Part shown: positions 49,928-60,400 of the stretch, piece by piece
How positions within the stretch are numbered: position 1 is the first letter of the stretch
How the letters are laid out: each line of letters begins with the position of its first letter
Assembly: GCA_963969595.1 (NCBI GenBank)
Contig: OZ018416.1
Span: 1,628,065-1,692,064 of the forward strand
DNA: 64,000 nucleotides
Direction: 5' to 3'
Origin: Neckera pumila
Taxonomy: Eukaryota; Streptophyta; Bryopsida; Hypnales; Neckeraceae
Program-made: the position numbers and the translations under genes
The notes under the pieces: generated by a model
Seen by the model: only the letters and a program-made list of their open reading frames with translations
Databases searched by the model: none
Told to the model about the DNA's origin: nothing

Positions 49928-50036
49928 TACACATATCAATCATTTTGAAGCATCGAGTCTCAGTCGGCTCTGAGGGGATATCAAACCGTGCCAAATCTTT
50001 AGAAATCGAAATAAAAAACATAGAACATAATTTTAC

Positions 50037-50780
50037 CAACTCCATAGGAATGAGGATCTACTGTTTCGATAAGCACGGAACATGCATATTTATGATTGCA
50101 CAAATACCGCAAAATGGTTTCTAGGTAGTTAGATTGCAAACCTTGCCGCAACCTTCTGGCTTTCGAGGCTTTCTCCTGATGAGCCTCATATTGCTCGGAC
50201 TGTAGGGATGCAGCTAGTTTATTCAAAGCGTGTTGACGCTGTTGTAATTCGAATCATCCTGCAACTGGAGGTATTAATTTCAACTTAGTGATTTTAATAC
50301 AATGAATTCCTATAATAGGTCTATTAGAATTCCTATAATAGGTCTCACTGAACAGGAACTCACGGGCTAATAGAGGAGTTTTGAGCCAAGAAGTACAGGC
50401 TGTGGCTTATGAGGTATGAAACATATGCTGCTTGCGTGTAGATTGACATATCCTATAGGAAGCACCAAAGCTGAAACGTGCTACTTTCTGAGTATCTTGA
50501 CAAGAAATCCTTCTGAACAAATAATTAATTCAATGAGGACAGAAATTGAGGAGACGCTACAACGTAATTTCTAACTCACATTCACAATCTCAAACTTCCC
50601 TGTGACAAGCTTCACTCCAATAAACTCTAAGCGTGTATTAAGCGTAGCTATCAAAAATTCAGATATAAAAGTTGTCGACTTAGAGCCATGAAATTGACAG
50701 GACGATACTGAATATTCAAGAACGTGAGCACTCTTCACAAACACCTTACCGCGCACATCGCGAACTCCACCACGACAAAA
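50037..50780 (-). other. Three splice-bounded blocks upstream of the WDR62-like start (5' leader exons or separate small gene)
   Basis: Reading the minus strand, block A runs to a donor after 50580 (GTGAAT followed by GTGAGT). Block B is 50452-50364, between a TCCTATAG acceptor and a GTGAGT donor. Block C is 50258-50037, between a GTTGCAG acceptor and a GTAAAA donor. A and B share an open frame; B holds an ATG (MSIYTQAAYVSYL). Block C has an ATG-less open frame rich in charged residues (SEQYEAHQEKASKARRLRQG). However, all three frames of C are closed within about 12 codons of its natural acceptor, so a simple join into the WD40 protein fails. I do not recognise the peptides. The most likely reading is a spliced 5' leader with upstream frames; a small separate gene is possible. 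Confidence 0.35.
50301..50345. repeat. Short tandem duplication near the WDR62-like 5' end
   Basis: The word GAATTCCTATAATAGGTCT occurs twice in tandem, about 22 bp apart, between blocks B and C upstream of the gene. It is probably intronic. Confidence 0.7.
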
Positions 50781-51260
50781 TTAGAAAGCTGTTGAGTAAG
50801 TATTGGCTTCTAAAATTTGACGGAACTCTCCAACTCACAAATGACAAAACCAGAAACCAGTCGATCGCTCTCCACCATGTCTATCCCAAAGACATGCACG
50901 CCGCTAATCGGCGCATTACCTCCCCGGAACACAACAAAATTCTCCAAAACTCACACTCACAACAAACTGAACGCGAGACTACAACTTTTTAGAAAAAGGA
51001 AGACAGAGAGCTTAAAGTAGCGCGATCGCTGCCGCGAAGTGCAAGAAGAACCTGCGAGATGGAAAATTGGAGCAGTAGTGGCGACGTCCAGACGCAGCAA
51101 CGACCCGACACGGCAAGCGGATGTCCGGAGAGTTTGAAAGTGTACAAGAGAATTCAAATTGCCCGAAATGGGCCAGACGGCGGGACGGGTACGCGGGGCA
51201 AGGGGCGGTACTTTCCACCTAAAACGGTCCTGTTCTCGAGATGGTTATTGTTTTATGCAT
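50781..51260 (-). promoter_or_regulatory. Probable promoter and 5' end of the WDR62-like gene
   Basis: This is a GC-richer block, most strongly at 51010-51230, immediately upstream of the transcribed blocks and bordered by AT-rich DNA at about 51250. Short frames occur on both strands, none with recognisable homology. I infer it as promoter and transcription-start region from composition and position only. Confidence 0.35.
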
Positions 51261-52206
51261 TTGAACGCACTTGAAGATATTTCATTTTGCAACTGAAGTC
51301 TGAGACGGCCAGAGAACTGAATGAGTGTTGCAGACTGGAGGCTCATTTAAGTTACACACAAGGTAGAGGCACCCAATCCCGTCCACGTACCCCATTCCAT
51401 CATCATGTACCAATGGTGCACATTTCTTTTTACGATGTACTCCATTGATACTTGATGAGGCAAAATGGAGCATATGGACAAGAACATGTGCATCTGCCGT
51501 ACTCATGAGCAATTCAAGTGACTTTGGGCGTCATTCCTTGTCATTTGCTTTTTCATTCCCTCATATTCATGAGTCAATTTGTTGTACAAAAGTATTTCTA
51601 GACTCCATTTTGCTTAAAGTAGACATGTGGCAAGGTAATACCCCATGTGCTTAAATACTTTTTGAAATGAAATTGGGCTCTCGAATATGGCTACAAAACA
51701 TGAGTATTAAACTAGGTTGACACTATCCCAAAGTGACTCATTTTTAAATGTGTATAGATAGATTTTAAGCATGGCTTGTGTTTCAGATTGTATATATGAT
51801 CTCAAAAATCAAATTCTATGATAGACATTGTAGATAGCTTGATCTATTTATTTCATTTTGACAAGGTGATGGAAAAAGTGAACTTCAATGGATTCTAAAA
51901 GGGCCTGTTTCTAGGCTTGCTAATGTAGCCTTGTTTATAACTTGCCCAAATTCTTCATTGTGAAATAGGCCTCCAATAAATGGTTATAAAACATGAGCAA
52001 TAAACTAGGTTGCTATTGTCCCAAATAGACTCATTGTTTAATAAGTGTAAATAGCTTTGAAGCATGGTTTGTGTTTTAGATTGTGTGATCTCAAAATTCA
52101 AGTTATGGGATCCCATATGGAATAAATATGCTGGAGAGTTTGGTCTTTTATACCATTTGGGGAGAAAGTGGAAAAAGTGAACTTCAATGGAGTCATAAAG
52201 CTGTTT
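51260..52206. other. Intergenic DNA with a ~290-bp tandem duplication
   Basis: Units at about 51672-51905 and 51962-52205 share AAAACATGAG, AATAAACTAGGTTG-like sequence, GCATGGYTTGTGTTT and AAAAGTGAACTTCAATGG in the same order, with moderate divergence. No gene is seen. Confidence 0.65.
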
Positions 52207-55132
52207 ACCTTCAACCACATAGATGACACATGCCAAATGTGAAGGATAACTCATATATCCATCCTAATGCACATACATTCAACCATAGCGGAGCAATATT
52301 TCTCAAAGACTTCTACAGCAATTTTGAGATTTCATCCAATGCAATAAGGAAAATCTATTGTCAAATATTCCCTCAAAAAATTGAACTGCTTTGAGCAATT
52401 TATTGCTCTAAAAAATCCTTGGGAGGGAACGACCAACATTACAAAAATGTTCAACCTTCAGGAAGTAGGCTTCCTTTCACAAAGGGGCTGTGAATTCTCC
52501 GCAATGAAACTCACAGCTTCTTTGGCTATTATTCATCATCAATGATGAATAGTGGCTACAATAAAATAATATTGAAAATTTTAAAATTATAATAAAATTA
52601 TAATAAAAATTAATTAAGTTAATAATAAAATAGTAAATCAAGCTGACAAGGATAATTTTAGCCACATCAGATTTCAAAATTCTGAATTTTCCTAATTATT
52701 GAAATAAGTGTTTTTTTTCAATTTTTAAAATATTTTCTAAATTATATTATTGAACTGTCTCGACCAAATCAAGCCTTGCAATTTGCTGGCCAAAAAATTA
52801 AAAAAGACTAAAAAAATCCGTTCATTTGGCAAGTGTTCCCTGTTGTCCAGGAATTCTTAGACCTCACAAGGTCTTCATTTTCTTGTAATGGGCTAGTTTC
52901 TAGTATTGCCATTTGTAATTTGGAGAGTTAACCCAAAAAGTTGCATCAACCCAAAAAGTTGCGTCAATTAGGCTTTACCAGAAATAAATGTAAAGATTTG
53001 TCACTTTATTTTTTAATTGGTTGATTTTGTATTTGTTGACTCCCGCCATCGAACATGAGGTCTATAATTCCAAATTTAAGTTCAAATTTTATCATTGGTG
53101 ATAGATAATAGATTCTATCATCTTCTTGAAAAGTGAAAAGGGGATACGGAAGGTGCTAATTTCCCTAAACATCTAAAACTTCTCAAAAAAGTTGCTAACT
53201 CTACGTGATTTACACTTATATATTTTTTATCACCTTATTGCACTTTTTGTATTGGAAAATGCCTTTCAAAAAGGGAATCCAAAAAATGAATGGATTTGCA
53301 AAAAAAAGGATGCCCAACGAAAAAGCCCTTTATTTTGGAGAAAGCTTGATGTAAAAGACATTCCCATAATGTTTGACAATTTTAGAAATTTGCAAATCAA
53401 AAAATAAATAGATTATATTGGATGAGCATTCCACAATTCCTAGTTATAAAGGGAAATTTTAGATCTATGCTCAAAATTCTAAACTTTGTTCATTTAAAAT
53501 CTGTCTCCAAATTGTATTAGAAAATTGTTGGCAATATTTTACAGTTTTTTAAAGCTTTGACTCTAAAGTGTGCAAATGTTTATTTCAACACCAGTAGCAA
53601 TCAAAATGGATAATTTTGAAAGCTTTCATGATGGTAATAAAAAAGTATCAATAGAAAAAAATTACATTACACTTAAATTTGTAGAAAAATATTTTGGAAG
53701 GTATTGTAATCAACTATTAGCTTCAAAATGAATTTTTTTTACTTTCCATTTGTACATAAAGAGGTTAAATGGGGAAAATGATTGTTTCTATATCTTTTGG
53801 TGTAAAAGCAAAAACAAAAAATTCAATAATCTTTAAGGGAGGTAGCAAAAATGTCAAATTGTTTATATTTATTCTCAATATTTGTTAAATTGAGACTTTT
53901 GCACAAATTTGAGACTATATAGACTTTAAGATGATTGTTTTAAGTACCTCATTTAGCCTATATTGTCTTGTATGTGAAATGCATATATCATAAATATATA
54001 CATCCTCTATTTTAGATAAAAGATTGTGTATTTTGGTTTTATTAGATGATGCAAGTTGAGACTTTGAAAGTATCAGTCATCAAATATAAATGGTCTTCAA
54101 TTTAAAGAAATAGAATTGTGGATTGTCCTAAAATTATATTTTAATTTATTTTTTATTCCTTTCTTTAGTTTAATGGAGTGTTTTGAAAATAAATGAATCC
54201 TTCTTTGTAAATGAAAATGACAAAACAAATGCTTTATTGACTAGTAATACTATTTTATAGATTTTAACAAGGCAACATAGTGTTCTATTATTGTCATGCT
54301 CATATACAATAGCAATTTGCAAATGAGCACTTTTTGTTTGTATTAAGAGCATCATGAAGAAATAAAAGACTAAGAGAAGTTTAAAAATTATCTATTTTTA
54401 TTCAAAGAAAATTAAGAATTGCATATAAAAGAATCCAAAATTCAAGATCAATTCTAGATCATGAAATCTATTGAGAACCATGATTGTCATTAGTTTACTT
54501 CTGAATAAGCATTTAAATATGATTTCAATTATTAAGTTTTATGGATTTTCTTCACATTTATTAGTAATTGAAACCAACATAATTCTAATTCCATTATTAC
54601 ATATATTATTGGACATGCACATCATATAAATTAATAATTAAAATATATTTGATCAAAATATGGAAGTCTAGGTTTGATTTTAGATACGCTTATACTTAAC
54701 ACTTTAATTAAGTTTAACTAAATTTTAGGGTTGCAATTGGTGTCTTAACCTTACCTTAAGTACCTAGTAAGTTTAAGGTAGAAGGTCTACAAAGCACTCA
54801 GGCTCTAAAATCGCCCACCTCCTTAAATGTACACTATTTGTCCATGTTTTTTTTTCATTGTACCATCAATGTATAAATAGTGTACATTTCAGAAGGTGGA
54901 CGCTTTTAATGACCACCACTGCATTTCAACTTCAAAAATTCATAATTAATTTTATAAATCTCCAAAAAAGATGAAATAGCTTGAGTTAGATGCCAATTCC
55001 AATTATCTTTCAAGGAAAATTTATTGAAAAATACCTTGAGAAGTTTCACTTCTCCAAAGTCAGTTTCAATCTCTTAAATGGGTACTTTATGGACCTCCTA
55101 CCTGGCTTACTTGGAACTTTCAACAGAGTTAA
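52207..55132. other. AT-rich intergenic DNA, one hairpin
   Basis: No gene is supported. At 54812-54903 a hairpin-like element has perfect 15-bp arms (AAATGTACACTATTT at 54825-54839 and its complement at 54875-54889) with further pairing around CCACCT/AGGTGG. It is probably a small inverted-repeat insertion. Confidence 0.5.
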
Positions 55133-55275
55133 GGGCCTCTTCACACTATGGCTGTCCAAGTTGAGAGGCCATGGAATTGAGTGGCCAACTTTGTTGAGAA
55201 TCCCAAGAAATGAGCAATAAATAGGCAATAAAGTATAGGAATTAAAGCCTTTGGTTGGCCATAGTGTGAAGGCTC
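55133..55275. mobile_element. Tourist-like (PIF/Harbinger) miniature element, copy 1 (143 bp)
   Basis: Begins GGGCCTCTTCACACTATGGC; the right end is the inverse of GAGCCTTCACACTATGGCCA. TAA flanks both sides (55130-55132 and 55276-55278). It is related to 57663-57801, sharing CTCTTCACACTATGGC and TCCAAGTYGAGAGGCC. Confidence 0.75.
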
Positions 55276-55478
55276 TAAAGGCAGTGCCTCAAAGGCAAAG
55301 CCCAAAGTCCAAACCTATACCATTTGTTTAACTTCTACCCTTTTCTCTCCACCCAATTTCTGAAATTTTCCATGATGCCTCACTCATATGGCAATTTTTT
55401 CAAGCAAAAGATTAAAAAAAATAAAGGATACAAATGAAATAAGAAGGTGGCATTGGCCATTAAAGGGAAGTAGTTTCA

Positions 55479-57017
55479 TTAATCCCTAAAGGACCATTGT
55501 CCCTTCAGGGGAAAAATTGGAATTTGGGATAGGTACCTACGAGTTTAAATTTTGTCCTGGTTTCTTAAAACTTTTTTTGGAAGATAGAAAAATTAATTAC
55601 CCTCAAAGGAATATAATTTTTTTTCAATTGGTGCTTGAAAATAGGGCAATGGTTGGCTTGGGGTATCACTTTTTGGACACACTAATTACCTTATTTTTGT
55701 TGAAGGCTTCCAAAGTTTGTCTAATTTGGTCATTTTTATCAAGTAAAAAGACCTTAAAATTTAAACCAAAAATCCGTGCGCCTCAACAAGATCAAGGTGT
55801 ATATTCCTAATGAGTTTATTTTGAAAAAAACTAAATTTTTGGATCTTTTCATAGATGTGAGAAAAAATGCTAAATTCTGGGATTTGCAGGCCTCATAGTG
55901 CACAATTTATTAAGTTTTTATTAGTAAAATTAATTCTTTTATATATTGTACCACTTAATGTAGTTCACATCCAAAAATGACATTAAAATAAAATTATTTG
56001 ATATTCCAAATGCTTGTTTTTGAGGATTCTAGGTGCATAGGACAAAACTTATTTTTTCAACTAAAAATTCATTAAAAAATTCTTACAATTCTTTGATTGT
56101 GGTGAATTTTTTTTCCTTGGTACATTACAAGTGTAGGTAGCTAAAACCACATTTTGTGAAAATCACACTTTGTTATATTTAAGAGATGAAGTTGTTTAAC
56201 ACAATGCAGTGACTAATATTATATTTTAGACAGCGTTTTTGGGTACCCCAACCCGACCATTGCACATCAAAAGTTATGCCCCAAATAGCTCAAAACTTGG
56301 AAGAGGGGGCAACAAAAAAAAATTCAAAATTTTGAATTTTTTCTTAAGTTTTTTTTCCTCATAGATTATATTTCTGTCTACCTAGAAAGCTTTTATTCAT
56401 TCCATTTGGATTTGTTATGGAGAAAGTTATGGAAAATCTTGTGTTTTGGGCAATTAGAGCATCTTCTTGAAAAAATAATTTGTAGGATTCATTTTTTAAT
56501 GCAATTTGTACTATTTTTCAAAAAAAATTCTCCATTGTTTAGTTTACTTGCTAGAACTATCTCACCATTGGCATTAGTGCATTTTAATTCCATCTTAGAA
56601 ATATGAATAATTTAGATTTTCCTTCTATCTTGTACCTACTTCTACTTATCAATTTATGAAGTATGAAAATTAATTAAATTTTTTTTTTCTTAGACTCTCA
56701 ACTCAATTCTCTACCATAAACATTTAAATCTCAAAACTCTGTAGTGCAAAAAATTAAAGTTAAGAAGGTTTAAAGTCAAATAATCTAATCCCGGAATGTG
56801 CTGAAAAACTATTTTTTTCCACTTTAAGTGCAGATATCTTGCAATTTAGTGCGGTAAAAAATTATGACCTTTTTTCTACACATTCTCATACTAGTTAAGT
56901 GTAAGATCCTATAGTTAAATGTGCAAATAAAAACAATTTCTTCTTACTCTTTGCTAAAGAAATGGCAATTTTGAGTGTTTTTTGGTAGAAAAAAGGCCTT
57001 GGTCTTGTAAGGATTAA
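55479..57017 (-). mobile_element. TTAA-bounded element family A, copy 3, carrying element E
   Basis: Bounded by TTAATCCCTAAAGG (55479) and GGATTAA (57017). It reads as the reverse complement of the other copies: CCATTGTCCC near the left end, then TTTCTTCTTGAAAAAATAAT-like interior sequence on the right. Total 1539 bp; removing the 618-bp element at 55646-56263 leaves 921 bp, equal to the 3340 copy. Confidence 0.72.
55646..56263 (-). mobile_element. Inverted-repeat element family E, copy 2 (618 bp)
   Basis: Ends GCAATGGTTGGCTTGGGGTA and the inverse of GCAATGGTCGGGTTGGGGTA. It is the reverse complement of 31110-31729 over the whole length and is inserted within the TTAA-bounded element 55479-57017. 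The site in uninterrupted family A copies reads through near AGCAAAAGTTATG. Confidence 0.75.
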
Positions 57018-57171
57018 ATGCAAAGACTCCCTGTTGTAATGGTAGAGACTAGGTTTCAAACTCCAATAGCGACAAATATCAAAAATCAAATAAAGTTTTG
57101 GATTCTTGAAATCTAATTGGTGCAGGGCAACGAACTTTTGACTTTCTGTCATAGTGTGAAGTGCCCCAAAG

Positions 57172-57586
57172 TAAGGTAGGAGGCTATAAAACAGAGCAGG
57201 CATTAAGAATGGACCCTATAAATGGCTGTAAAATGGACATGAGTTGGTTCTGAAATTGACCAATATCGTCATTGAATGAATCAAGGAAAAAAGCATTATT
57301 AATTGCAAGAGCCAATCATTTTCTTTGCTTTCCCCAATTTTTAATTAGAATTGCAAGTGAATTGTTTATGAAAGACCTAGGCTCACAAATATGGACCTAC
57401 AATACAACTCGTTTGAAAATTCATAGGTAATTCAAAAATACTTGGAAAAATACGAAACCACTTGGGTTAGGTTCCTCATCAACTTCTCTTTGTCTGAATA
57501 ATGAGCTAAAAATATTCCCATCCAAGGAAATATATGAAAGAGGCGGACCAGCCCTTGGATGCTCCATTTTTGAGCCTCCTACCTTA
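57172..57586 (+). mobile_element. Element family C, copy 3 (415 bp)
   Basis: Bounded by TAAGGTAGGAGGCT and its exact inverse AGCCTCCTACCTTA. The interior matches 22264-22649 in the same orientation and 8094-8553 in reverse. It contains GCGGACCAGCCCTTGG, the uninterrupted version of the site hit by a TTAA element at 22650. No coding sequence. Confidence 0.75.
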
Positions 57587-57662
57587 GTTATTTATTTTGT
57601 GCTCATTGCTTGTGGACGGAAGTAGTCTGAGTGTCTGACTAAAACTGAACAAAATACGTTAA

Positions 57663-57801
57663 GGGCCTCTTCACACTATGGCCATCCAAGTCGAGAGGCC
57701 GTGGGACTCTGCAGTACGATTGGTGGAACCGACGGACCCTGCGATATGATTGGTGAAAACGACGGACTCTCGACTTGGACAGCCATAGTGAGAAGAGGCC
57801 C
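57663..57801. mobile_element. Tourist-like (PIF/Harbinger) miniature element, copy 2 (139 bp)
   Basis: Terminal inverted repeats of about 33 bp: GGGCCTCTTCACACTATGGC then CATCCAAGTCGAG on the left, with the inverse on the right (CTCGACTTGGACAGCCATAG). TAA flanks both sides (57660-57662 and 57802-57804). The centre has two imperfect copies of CGATTGGTGGAACCGACGGA. It is non-coding. Confidence 0.82.
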
Positions 57802-57804
57802 TAA

Positions 57805-59520
57805 ATCTACACGCACAAAGGCAAGGTCTGGTACGGTCCCCGAATCAATGTGCTAATCCGCGTAGTTTCAAATTCGCTTTAATGAAGAAGCATCCAAGCC
57901 CCGAACTGAACCGCCGCGTGTAAGTTACCATATGACTAACTTACGGTAATAAGTTCCGTGACTTCTGTCGCATCAGGAATTTAATGTACCTTGTGATGGA
58001 ATCAAGTCTGACTAAGTTAACTGGTGACTGCAGAAACTTGACTTCAATTAGTTGGAGCAAGCTTACCGAGTTTTTATTGTTTTTTTAACAAATGGAAACC
58101 CACTGCATTAGGAGTGCCGAGTTTGGTATGTTCAAAGAACGAAGTGTAACTTACTGGGCCTAATCTTGAAGGGTTCATTCCACTCCCCACTCGTTCCGTC
58201 ATTTCTGTGTGAACCAAGAACCATAAACGAAGGGAAGTACCCGGCCCAAAGAGCTCAGTACAGGAAAACCTCCCCAAGTCGCTCTTCTAAAAGCCGATAA
58301 ACCTCTGTAAACAAATAGGTCAGCCAATCTCAACTTCGGGAATAAAATAAGTCTTAGCACTAAATGAGAGCCTGCTAACAAATTGTGGTGAACCTAGACC
58401 CTCTCAAAAAATGGTAAAATGTTCTTTTGAACAAGCTTCTTGGTCATGATGCGGAGATCCTTTTCCTAAAAACATGGCACTTGTCTCCCTGCGGCAGCTT
58501 CTTGTGTAATGCAAACCCTCTCTAAAGCAATCAACCTTTCTAAAATAATCTTGTCAGGCGGTCCGAGCCGTATCAGTTTAGAGAGGTTTGTAAGGTACTT
58601 TTTCACTTAAACTTTACTTTTTCCACAAGCACCTTTAGTATAGGGGTTCATCCAAGGATAAGCCAACGTAGTCTATCGTATATGTATCTAATGTCACTTT
58701 CTCAAGTAGATACGAGTAATATGTAAACTAATCTCAAACAACATACTGGGGAACATTTGTATATTCTTTTCTTTCTTTCTTTTCTCACCCTTATTTCCAA
58801 TTTCTCTCAATTTGGTTGGCAGTCCATTACTTATGTATGCAGACACAATGGTATGACCGTCACAGTCCTATATAGTGTTCTAAGGGAATGTCAACAATTC
58901 TGGGCAACAAGTAAGATTGGTCAACAATTCTGGGCAACAAGTAAGATTGGTCAACAAGTCTTATAGTTATGTATGCTCTATGACCTAATCATATATATAC
59001 TAGATAATACTTTTAAAATAGTACAAAATATTCCTTAATTATTATTTTTTATATTAGGAGCAACATATCTAGTATTTGCTCTCCATGAACTTTTCAAATC
59101 TATATGCAAAATGCCTAAACGAATCTATCACAGTGGTCAACAGGTCTAGTGTGCAGGAGTATGAAGTGTTTAGGACTAATACCAGATTCTGGTCCATAGC
59201 TTTCTCCTTCTTTAAGATTTGGACAACAAGTCCAAAACCACAAGGTAAGTCGTTCCTAGTACACACACAAACATTTATCAAACACAAAGAACCCTAATTC
59301 CACAAATTCTGTCCAATTTAAATCTAAAATCTAAAATACAAAACTTATTTTAGAAGTTGTAGGATTTATAATTCTTCACAACCCTATAACCTAGACCCAA
59401 ACTAGGGACCTTTTTATTTTTATTTTAGGTCAAATCCTCTAAATTTTAAATCTAAAATGTCAATTTTAATGTCATAGAATTTATTTTATAGGTTATGTGA
59501 CCTATAGCCACTTACAGCCC
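57805..59520. other. Intergenic DNA, no gene recognised
   Basis: Slightly less AT-rich at 57840-58350, with no supported frame. A 30-bp tandem duplication is at 58891-58950 (TCAACAATTCTGGGCAACAA plus GTAAGATTGG, twice). Confidence 0.45.
58891..58960 (+). repeat. 30-bp tandem duplication
   Basis: Two identical 30-bp units (58891-58920, 58921-58950) followed by a partial third, TCAACAAGTC. Confidence 0.85.
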
Positions 59521-59529
59521 AATGATCGT

Positions 59530-60400
59530 GACTGTAAACCCATGACCACACTGTCCGTCCTATAACCGTAGAAAGAAATGCCTATATCCGTGGACTAGAT
59601 CTATGACCGTGGCGTACCCTATGACCGTGGGCAACAAGTTTCACCGAAGTCGGGCAACAGTTCTAGGATTCCAAATCCCTAATTTGATTTCGGAGGGAAT
59701 TGCCGATGCTGCGACTCCGATAAGAGCTTCCGATTTCCAATTTGTGATTTTCTTCCACCGCACCTGGAATCACAACTCTCCGCAAACTATCGAGCCGCTT
59801 GCGCTTGCTTCTCGGGACACAATTCGGGCGGATTTCGATGTAAAAACTAGAATTTCTTGTAATTCTTGCTCGCTCAATCTCATTGACTATCTTCAATCTG
59901 CACAGATCCGGCCGCACACTCAATCTCCATGGACTGTGAAATTCCTCCGATATCCCAAAGCTACCGAAATAGCAGCACCAAAACACCACAAGTCGAACAA
60001 GGAGAAGCTGCTTGTGAAGGATTGTCTTCGTGCACTCCAATCCTGGCCTCCTTGAAATCTCGGAATGTGCTTGCAATTTGAAGGTGAATAGCCCTGTCTG
60101 CACCGGACTGATGCAAAGGAACACAAACCGACTCACTCGATCATCAAAACAAATTAAATGGTTGCCTATCAACCTCCTTATATAATTTCGAATGCAGCCT
60201 TCTGCTCTGATCGCCCTTGCAGCCCGATTCCACTCACAATCTCTCGATTCAGCCCACAAGTTATCAGCGCCAGGCCCTCGTTCAAAACCGGAATCCCTTG
60301 TCCTTTCTTGATCCCCAGTATTTGAATTCCGATGCAACAAACGAGAGAAGAGGGATAAAACAAAATTTCAAGTTAAAATTTCAGTTCTGTCGAACAAATC
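59530..60400. other. GC-richer block with overlapping sense and antisense open frames
   Basis: A 150-codon plus frame (59603-60055) and a 225-codon minus frame (60340-59663) overlap. Neither resembles a family I know, and at least one must be incidental. Upstream, ATGACCGTGG-like words repeat at about 59552-59630. The composition suggests an exon or a promoter and leader of an unrecognised gene, possibly on the minus strand. No splice-linked partner was found. Confidence 0.3.

Noticed and set aside
50037..50258. Block C as the coding N-terminus of the WDR62-like protein joined at its natural acceptor
   Set aside because: All three frames after the acceptor at 50258 hit stops within about 12 codons, and the long frame has no ATG.
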